From assembly GCA_023144005.1 (NCBI GenBank), contig JAGLGN010000002.1, positions 1-40,276 on the forward strand: a stretch of DNA of 40,276 nt, written 5' to 3'. The stretch comes from a bacterium. Lineage in GTDB: Bacteria; AUK180. The translations under genes and the position numbers were made by a program. The notes under the pieces were generated by a model, which was not told the origin of the DNA, searched no databases, and saw nothing but the letters and a program-made list of their open reading frames with translations. Shown piece by piece: positions 19,001 to 25,060 of this stretch. Positions within the stretch are counted from its first letter, which is position 1. Every line of letters starts with the position of its first letter.

Positions 19001-21480
19001 TGAGCGATCTTTCTAAGATCGATATTAGGGATATCCCCTGTTATTTCTTCACGGCCCAGCTTCGTAATGATCGCGTCCACCTTCGATTCGGAAACATGTA
19101 CCGAGGTCAGAACATCTTCTTTAACTAAACGGTCTGAAACGATGATCGCATCTTCGTAATTATAACCCTGCCAGGGCATGAATGCAACTTTAAGATTCTT
19201 GCCCAATGCAAGTGATCCGTGAGAAATAGACATTCCATCGGTAAGGAATTCGCCGACTTTGACGGCCTGTCCGACCTTGACGATCGGAACCTGATTCTTT
19301 GTCGTATCCTGATTTGATCTTCTGAATTTCTGTATCCTGAATTCTATATGTGAAATACCGTCGGAAATATCGGATTTTTTCAAAACGATACGTTCAGCGT
19401 CCACATATTCTATGACGCCGTCATGAGCGGCTATGAGCGCCGAATGTGAATCCTTTGCGACCTGTATTTCCATTCCGGAATTAACGATCGGGGGCTCCGG
19501 ATATAATAGAGGGACCGATTGTCTCTGCATGTTCGAACCCATGAGAGCACGATTTGCGTCATCATGCTCAAGGAAAGGTATCAGGCTTGAAGATAGTGAG
19601 ACCATCTGCATTGGTGATACATCGATAAATTCAACCTCTTCGGCTTTTCTGTAACCCACATCATATTTCAAGTGACAATAAACATATTTGTCCTGGATCA
19701 CCTGTTTATCATTCAATGTAACATCCGCGGAAGCGATGATCGAAGATTCTGACTCATCGGCGGTCTGATAAACTATCTCATCCGTGATCCTTCTATTTAC
19801 CACCTTTGCCACCGGCGTTTCGATGAAACCCTTATTGTTAAATCTGGCATAAGTGGAAAGATGTGTAATAAGGCCGATATTCGGGCCTTCCGGCGTTTCG
19901 ATAGGACAGATCCTTCCGAAATGTGTCGGGTGAATATCCCTGACCTTGAAACCTGCGCGCTTACGATTCAGACCACCCGGCCCCAATGCGGAAAGACGCC
20001 TGAGATGCGTCATCGTCGCCAGAGGATTTATCTCATCCATGAATTGGCTCAACTGACTTCTGGCAAAGAAATCATTTATACTGGCCTCAATATGTCTGGT
20101 ATGAAAAATATCAAGCACCGAATTTCCTTCGATGTCGTTACTCCCCAATTTCTCGACAACATTTCTCTTCTGCTTGAGCATTGAAGAACGGATAACTACA
20201 TCAAGCTGTTCATGCACCATCCTGACCCTTCTATTGGCCAGATTATCAATATCATCCGTAATGTCAAGACTCTCTCTGATATCAAGAAGCTCATTGATCG
20301 TGTTGATAACATCACTTTCGGTAAGAGTTAAGATGTCTTCGGAGACCTGCTCCTGCTGTTTCAATCTCTTATTGATCTGATATCTTCCCACATATGAGAA
20401 TGAATACTTCTCGGCGTTGAAGTAGAGGGCTTCAAAATAATTATCCGCCATCTGCTTGGAATATGAATAGCCCGGGCGCAATTTATTATATATGACCTTT
20501 CTGGCTTCATCTGTGTTTTTTGTAACATCCTTCTTCAGTGTATCTATGATGGTCGTCTGTGTGATCTTATCGGGATCTACGATCTCGATCTTCTTAACAT
20601 CTTCGGGGAATGATATCTCGAAATCATTCAAGTCATCGCCCGCATTAAGGATCACATCTCCTTTGGAGGTGATAACATCATCCACGACGATCATCGGGAC
20701 ACCTACTTTTCTCTTGAAGGTCTTGGCATTCACCTTCTTCGTTGCGTAGAACTTTCTCAAAATATCCGCGGTGGACATTCCGAATGCTCTAAGAAGAATT
20801 GTCCCGGGGGCTTTTTTCTTTCTGTCCAGAAGAACATAAAGAACCCTGAGGGTATCCATTGTGAATTCAAGCCATGAACCGTAATAAGGGATTATTGTGG
20901 TAGTAAAGAGCTTCTGGCCATTTATATCCAGTATGCCTTCCTGCTCGGTAAATGTAACGCCGGGGCTACGGTGAAGCTGACTGACCACGATCCTTTCGGC
21001 ACCATTAATAATGAATGTTCCCCTCTGAGTGATCATAGGGAAATTCATCAAGAAGATCTCATCTTCTTTCGACTGATAAGGTTTCATTTCACCGGAAACA
21101 TCGTCCTTATCGAGGAATGTTAATCTGAATTTCAACCTCAACGGACGGGAGTAGGTGAGTTTTTTATCCCTGCACTCCTCCTCCGTATAAATGGGACGTC
21201 CTAAAGAAAATCCCGCATATTCCAAGTGAACATTTCCCTTTACCGAAGTGAAAGGAAATAGCTCCTTCAATGTCTTATGCAGGGATATTTCAAATATATC
21301 TCTGGTTTGATAATCAGCATCTATATCTACTTTGAACATATGATCATTGTCGACAATGCTCATATATCTGTTGAAATACTTAAACTGGTTCTCGAGAAGA
21401 TTGCTTAAGGGAAGCTTTTCCCTGAACTTGCCAAAGCTGAATTCCTTAAATTCTTCAACTTTTAATCTGGTTTTTATCAT
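13081..21480 (-). CDS. rpoBC: Fused RNA polymerase beta / beta-prime subunit
   Basis: One uninterrupted 2799-residue chain contains complete RpoB and then complete RpoC. RpoB landmarks include the rifampicin region [13 protein letters not shown] (about residue 475), [17 protein letters not shown], the GYNYEDAI block and the C-terminal [18 protein letters not shown] followed by [15 protein letters not shown] (about 1250-1265). A linker of some 15-20 residues leads straight into the RpoC start ([23 protein letters not shown]), the first zinc site CSCG...CERC (about 1335), catalytic NADFDGDQM (about 1735), the second zinc site (Cys near 2077 and [11 protein letters not shown] near 2155), and trigger-loop segment [24 protein letters not shown]. 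No stop, start or ribosome binding site separates the halves. The ATG at 21480 (MIKTRLK) has AGGAAGG 5 nt upstream; the GTG at 21486 overlaps that site. It lies downstream of rplL, separated by a MITE-like element and a hairpin. Confidence 0.97.
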   Translation of the reverse strand: [2799 protein letters not shown]

Positions 21481-21500
21481 CTGCACCTTCCTAAATTACT

Positions 21501-21548
21501 AACGAAAAAGACAAAAACCTGCCTGTGCCTATAAGGTCAGGCAGGTTT
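21501..21548 (-). terminator. Terminator-like attenuator in the rpoBC leader
   Basis: The minus strand has an 11-bp stem (AAACCTGCCTG at 21548-21538 pairing with CAGGCAGGTTT at 21525-21515), and the loop can pair further (CCT/AGG). A T-rich tract, TTTTTGTCTTTTT, follows. It lies about 20 nt before the rpoBC start, so it would reduce read-through from rplL, as the attenuator at this position does in Escherichia coli. On the plus strand no T run follows. Confidence 0.75.
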
Positions 21549-21557
21549 AGCGATTAT

Positions 21558-21586
21558 AGCGTACTGTCTCATAAATACCATAACAA
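21558..21586 (-). promoter_or_regulatory. Promoter-like pair in the MITE end, reading towards rpoBC
   Basis: On the minus strand TTGTTA (21586-21581), a 17-nt spacer and TACGCT (21563-21558) occupy the same place in the terminal repeat as the pair in front of waaA. A TATAAT (21558-21553) overlaps the element boundary but has no well-placed -35. It could supply rpoBC with its own promoter; this is inferred. Confidence 0.35.
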
Positions 21587-21829
21587 TGGCTGATGCTATT
21601 TTCAATCCGTATTCAAGACGCGAGGAGCGCCGCATACCCACTGCGGTATGTAAGCAACAAGCAACGCAGAAGACGGAAAAAGAGCTTCAGCCCGAAGGGA
21701 ATCTCATCTTTGGTCAATTTCTTCATCTCTCTTCGCTTACGGACCACAAAGGGTACGCCGCGCTCATCGTTCGTTGAAATTGACTTAAATCCAAGCATTC
21801 CATTGTCGTGGTATTTATGGACAGTACAC
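21559..21829. mobile_element. MITE-like element, 271 bp, between rplL and rpoBC
   Basis: The left end (21559 on) reads GCGTACTGTCTCATAAATAC and continues CATAACAATGG. The right end on the minus strand (from 21829) reads GTGTACTGTCCATAAATACC and continues ACGACAATGG: about 30-bp inverted repeats with few mismatches and one gap. TA dinucleotides flank both ends (21557-21558 and 21830-21831), as expected for a TA target duplication. A 61-codon reading frame on the minus strand (21798-21613) is present, but it runs into the repeat and has no recognisable domain. I treat the element as non-coding and non-autonomous. Confidence 0.8.
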
Positions 21830-21852
21830 TAGAAAACAAACCCTTAAGAAAC

Positions 21853-22236
21853 TTACTGAATCTCAACTAATGCGCCGGCTTCTTCCAATTTCGCGGCGAT
21901 CTCAGAAGCCTCTGACTTGGAGATCTTTTCTTTTACGGGTTTTGGTGATTCGTCGACCAATGCTTTCGCACTCTTAAGATCCAAACCTGTAATGTCCTTT
22001 ACGATCTTGATCACGGGGATCTTCTTGTCGCCCGGCTCTTTAAGGATAACATCGAATTCTGTCTGCTCAGCTTCTTCTGCTTCCGGTGCAGCACCTGCGG
22101 GTGCCGCTGCTACGGCCATTGAGGCCATTGCGGTAACATCGAATTTTTCTTCGAGTTCCTTTACTAGATCGTTCAATTCCATAACCGTCATTTTCTCGAT
22201 AAATTCAATGACCTGTTCTTTTGTGATAGTTGCCAT
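21853..22236 (-). CDS. rplL: 50S ribosomal protein L7/L12
   Basis: The 127-residue protein has the N-terminal dimerisation/L10-binding helices ([29 protein letters not shown]), an Ala-rich hinge ([18 protein letters not shown], about 42-60) and the C-terminal factor-binding domain with [25 protein letters not shown]. It forms the stalk that recruits elongation factors. GGAGG precedes the ATG, and the gene starts 13 nt after rplJ. Its stop is 22 nt from the MITE-like element that separates it from rpoBC. Confidence 0.97.
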   Translation of the reverse strand: MATITKEQVIEFIEKMTVMELNDLVKELEEKFDVTAMASMAVAAAPAGAAPEAEEAEQTEFDVILKEPGDKKIPVIKIVKDITGLDLKSAKALVDESPKPVKEKISKSEASEIAAKLEEAGALVEIQ

Positions 22237-22249
22237 TTTATCCTCCTAA

Positions 22250-22768
22250 TTATTTCTTTTTTTCCGAAACTTGCTTCAATACTGCAACGAGATCTCTCTG
22301 ATTTGCCTTCAACACACCAATAAATCTTGTTAGAGGTGAGTTAAGAACATACAGGAGTCTGCCCAGTAATTCGTCTTTGCTCGGTATTTTTGAAAGTTCT
22401 GCAATTTCTTCTTCGCCAAGGATGCGGTCAATATAGAATCCGCCCTTGATCTTGAAGGTTTCATTTTCCTTTTCCCATTTCTTCAAAGCCTTTGCAACAC
22501 CGGTGGGATCTTCGCCGATAAAAACGAATCCGGTGGTGAGTCTGGTAAATTCCTCGATCTCGGTAGGCATATTATTATCTTTTGCGGCGATCTTGAAAAG
22601 ACGGTTCTTGAAAACCTTGTAAATTCCGCCCTTTTCTCTGATCTCTCTTCTGAACAGGATGGTCTTGTTCGCATCCAATCCCGTAAAATCAACAAAAAAG
22701 ACGTTCCCTTTTTCGCCGAGGATCTCACTGATGAGTTTTACATCTTCTATTTTCTTTGCATTTGCCAT
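22250..22768 (-). CDS. rplJ: 50S ribosomal protein L10
   Basis: The 172-residue protein follows rplA and precedes rplL, the invariant order. It has the L10 core FFVDFTGLDANKTILFRREIREKGGIYKVFKNRL and a C-terminal L7/L12-binding helix (LLYVLNSPLTRFIGVLKANQRDLVAVLKQV). The ATG at 22768 is preferred to the GTG one codon earlier because AGGGGG is 5 nt upstream of the ATG. The ribosome binding site overlaps the rplA stop. Confidence 0.95.
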   Translation of the reverse strand: MANAKKIEDVKLISEILGEKGNVFFVDFTGLDANKTILFRREIREKGGIYKVFKNRLFKIAAKDNNMPTEIEEFTRLTTGFVFIGEDPTGVAKALKKWEKENETFKIKGGFYIDRILGEEEIAELSKIPSKDELLGRLLYVLNSPLTRFIGVLKANQRDLVAVLKQVSEKKK

Positions 22769-22777
22769 CACTGCCCC

Positions 22778-23476
22778 CTAAAGAATAACATTACTGGGGT
22801 CCACCTTGATGCCGGGGCCCATAGTAGAACTAAGATAAAGGGATCTCAAATACACTCCCTTCAATGTAGCAGGCTTTGCCTTAACGATCTCCTTGTGAGC
22901 AGCGATAAAGTTTTCTTTGATCTTATCATTGTCGAAAGAGATCTTTCCGAGGGGTAGATGCATATTGCCCAATTTGTCGACCTTATACTCGATCTTCCCG
23001 GCTTTGAACTCTGTGACTGCTTTGGAGATATCCTTGGTCACCGTTCCCAATTTGGGATTAGGCATCAGGCCTCTGGGGCCCAGGATCCTGGCTACTTTAC
23101 TGATATTGCGCATCATATCCGGCGAAGCGACAACAATATCAAATTCCAGAAAGTTCTCCTTCTGGATCTTCTCGATGATATCATCTCCACCTACAATATC
23201 AGCACCTGCGTCTTCTGCTATTTTTACATTTTCACCGGATGTGATAACACAGACCTTAACGACCTTTCCGGTACCGGCGGGTAAACTCAGGGTTCCCCTC
23301 ACCATTTGCTCCGCGTATTTAGGGTCTACGCCCAGATTCGCGTGGTATTCCACGGTTTCATCGAATTTTACCTGGTGGAATTTCTTCAAAAGCTCAATTG
23401 CCTCATCAAGCGGGTATGCCTTCTCACTGTCGATCTCGCTTTTGTAGGTCTTTACTCTTTTTGACATTCTCTTCAT
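22778..23476 (-). CDS. rplA: 50S ribosomal protein L1
   Basis: The 232-residue protein has the L1 features KFDETVEYHANLGVDPKYAEQMVRGTLSLPAGTGK at the N-terminus, GADIVGGDDIIEKIQKENFLEFDIVVASPDMM in domain II, and ILGPRGLMPNPKLGTVT, the most conserved motif. The ATG at 23476 (MKRMSKR) has GGAG 6 nt upstream. It starts 9 nt after rplK and is followed by rplJ. In many bacteria L1 represses translation of this mRNA; no binding structure was identified here. Confidence 0.97.
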   Translation of the reverse strand: MKRMSKRVKTYKSEIDSEKAYPLDEAIELLKKFHQVKFDETVEYHANLGVDPKYAEQMVRGTLSLPAGTGKVVKVCVITSGENVKIAEDAGADIVGGDDIIEKIQKENFLEFDIVVASPDMMRNISKVARILGPRGLMPNPKLGTVTKDISKAVTEFKAGKIEYKVDKLGNMHLPLGKISFDNDKIKENFIAAHKEIVKAKPATLKGVYLRSLYLSSTMGPGIKVDPSNVIL

Positions 23477-23485
23477 AAGATACTC

Positions 23486-23920
23486 CTACACCTTCTCCAC
23501 AATTTCGATACCCATGCTTCTTGCCGTTCCCATGATGATCTTCATCGCAGCGTCAATGTCATTGGCATTAAGGTCTACCATCTTTCTCTCTGCGATCTGT
23601 CTAACATCATCCAAAGTAACCTGGCCTATCTTGACGAGATTGGGCTCACCGGATGCTTTTACGATACCGGCGGCTTTCTTCAACAATACTGATGCGGGCG
23701 GCGTCTTCAAAATAAAATCAAACGAGCGGTCTCTGTAAACACTGATAACCGCTGGAATGATCAAGCCTGCCTGGTCCTTCGTTCTTTCGTTGAAGGCATT
23801 ACAGAATTGCGGAAGAGGTACCCCGTGAGGACTCAATGAAGGTCCGATAGGCGGTGCCGGCGTAGCTTTTCCGGCGGGAATGTGCAATTTAATTACTGCT
23901 ACTACCTCTTTTCTTGCCAT
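23486..23920 (-). CDS. rplK: 50S ribosomal protein L11
   Basis: The 144-residue protein shows the N-terminal proline-rich [20 protein letters not shown] and C-terminal rRNA-binding features ([44 protein letters not shown]). The segment that is GPALGQHGVNIMEFCKAFN in most bacteria reads [19 protein letters not shown] here, an uncommon version of the hinge/factor-binding loop. It lies between nusG (10 nt) and rplA (9 nt), the usual order, and helps form the GTPase-associated centre of the ribosome. Confidence 0.96.
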   Translation of the reverse strand: MARKEVVAVIKLHIPAGKATPAPPIGPSLSPHGVPLPQFCNAFNERTKDQAGLIIPAVISVYRDRSFDFILKTPPASVLLKKAAGIVKASGEPNLVKIGQVTLDDVRQIAERKMVDLNANDIDAAMKIIMGTARSMGIEIVEKV

Positions 23921-23930
23921 CTAATACTCC

Positions 23931-24599
23931 TTAGATCTTTTCTACTTCTTCAAAGGCGATCGTAACGGGGGTCAATCTACCGAAGATGGAGATCATTATC
24001 TTCAATTGAAGCTTCTCTTCATATACATCCGAGATCTCTCCAATAAAATCGGTAAAAGGCCCTTTAACAACCTTTACTTTATCGCCAAGAGAAAAGGAGA
24101 AACTCCTCTTCTCTTTGCTTCTCTTCTTCACTTTGAAAATCCTCAAAAGTTCAGAAGGTAAAACTGGGATTGGAATATGTCCCTGCTTCGTCCCTACAAA
24201 GTCGATCACACCGTTTACCTGCCGCATCTGATACCAAAGAGAGAGATTTGTCTCTTCTCCGTCCTCAGAGGACATGATGGTCTTGATCTTTATAAGGAGA
24301 TAGCCGGGATAGAGCTTGCGGCTCTTTTCTTCCTTAATCCCTTTATTAATCTCATAATAATTTACTTCCGGCAGAAGGATATGATAAATTTCATTTTCCA
24401 GGTGATTATCTTCTACGTATTGCACGATACGGTCTCTCACCTTCTCTTCCTGAGTGGTAAGTACATTAAGAAAATACCAGGAGAAGCCCTCGTCTTCCTT
24501 CAGGAAGATCTGACGAAGCGCTTCTAATTCTTCAAGTTCCCGCTTTTCGGCTTCTTCGGGTGTAACTTCAATGTTGTTGTTCTTTACTTCTTCGTTCAT
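23931..24599 (-). CDS. nusG: Transcription termination/antitermination protein NusG
   Basis: The 222-residue protein has an acidic N-terminal extension (about 1-38), the NGN domain starting WYFLNVLTTQEEKVRDRI and including KLYPGYLLIKIK, and a C-terminal KOW domain (LGDKVKVVKGPFTDFIGEISDVYEEKLQLKIMISIFGR). The NGN core carries an internal stretch around EDGEETNLSLWYQMR, where relatives have a short loop before VNGVIDFVG. It binds RNA polymerase and links it to Rho or to ribosomes. It starts 1 nt after secE's stop with no obvious Shine-Dalgarno, so translation probably depends on coupling. Confidence 0.94.
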   Translation of the reverse strand: MNEEVKNNNIEVTPEEAEKRELEELEALRQIFLKEDEGFSWYFLNVLTTQEEKVRDRIVQYVEDNHLENEIYHILLPEVNYYEINKGIKEEKSRKLYPGYLLIKIKTIMSSEDGEETNLSLWYQMRQVNGVIDFVGTKQGHIPIPVLPSELLRIFKVKKRSKEKRSFSFSLGDKVKVVKGPFTDFIGEISDVYEEKLQLKIMISIFGRLTPVTIAFEEVEKI

Positions 24600-24600
24600 A

Positions 24601-24798
24601 CTACAATGTTTTTATCAGCCATGTTACAAGAATCTGGAAGCCCTGATCGACTACGGCGAATATTATCGCTAATATCAAACTCACCACAAGGATCAAAATA
24701 CTGTGACTTCCCAGCTCTTTGCGCGAAGGCCAGGTAATCCTCTTTGCTTCTGCCTTTTCAATTTTGTAAAAATTCTTTATCTTTTCAATCATTCCCAT
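24601..24798 (-). CDS. secE: Preprotein translocase subunit SecE
   Basis: A 65-residue single-spanning protein: a short cytoplasmic amphipathic part with EKAEAKRITWPSRKEL (the conserved WPSR motif), then one membrane helix (HSILILVVSLILAIIFAVVDQGF). AAGGAA precedes the ATG. Position between tRNA-Trp and nusG is the common arrangement. SecE clamps the SecY channel. Confidence 0.95.
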   Translation of the reverse strand: MGMIEKIKNFYKIEKAEAKRITWPSRKELGSHSILILVVSLILAIIFAVVDQGFQILVTWLIKTL

Positions 24799-24815
24799 AA
24801 ACTATTCCTTCATAC

Positions 24816-24891
24816 TGGCAGGGGCGGAGGGAATCGAACCCCCAACCTGCGGTTTTGGAGACCGCTGCTCTACCAATTGAGCCACACCCCT
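24816..24891 (-). tRNA. trnW: tRNA-Trp (CCA)
   Basis: The minus strand folds into a full cloverleaf: acceptor AGGGGTG/CGCCCCT, D arm GCTC/GAGC, anticodon stem GCGGT/ACCGC with loop CTCCAAA (anticodon CCA), and T arm GGGGG-TTCGATT-CCCTC. Discriminator G and CCA are encoded. It sits between rpmG and secE. Confidence 0.95.
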
Positions 24892-24896
24892 AACCT

Positions 24897-25046
24897 CTAC
24901 TTTATCTCTTTGTGCTTGGTGTGCTTACGCTCAACCGGACAATACTTATTCAGTACCAGCTTGTCCTTGTTGATCTTTTTATTCTTGATCACCGTGTAAT
25001 TTCTGGACTTACAACTGGTACATTCCAATGTTATATAATGTTGCAT
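24897..25046 (-). CDS. rpmG: 50S ribosomal protein L33
   Basis: A 49-residue product (starting MQHYITLEC) was read directly from the sequence between tuf and tRNA-Trp. It has the L33 pattern: [33 protein letters not shown]. The first CxxC pair is intact (Cys9, Cys12), but the second pair is CPVE, with Cys36 present and the fourth cysteine replaced by Glu39. A normal four-cysteine zinc site is therefore not possible. GAGGG lies upstream of the ATG, which begins 14 nt after the tuf stop. Confidence 0.93.
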   Translation of the reverse strand: MQHYITLECTSCKSRNYTVIKNKKINKDKLVLNKYCPVERKHTKHKEIK

Positions 25047-25060
25047 AACTGAGACCCTCT

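Noticed and set aside
21613-21798. 61-codon frame inside the MITE-like element
   Set aside because: No transposase motif, no Shine-Dalgarno, and it runs into the terminal repeat; a remnant cannot be ruled out.
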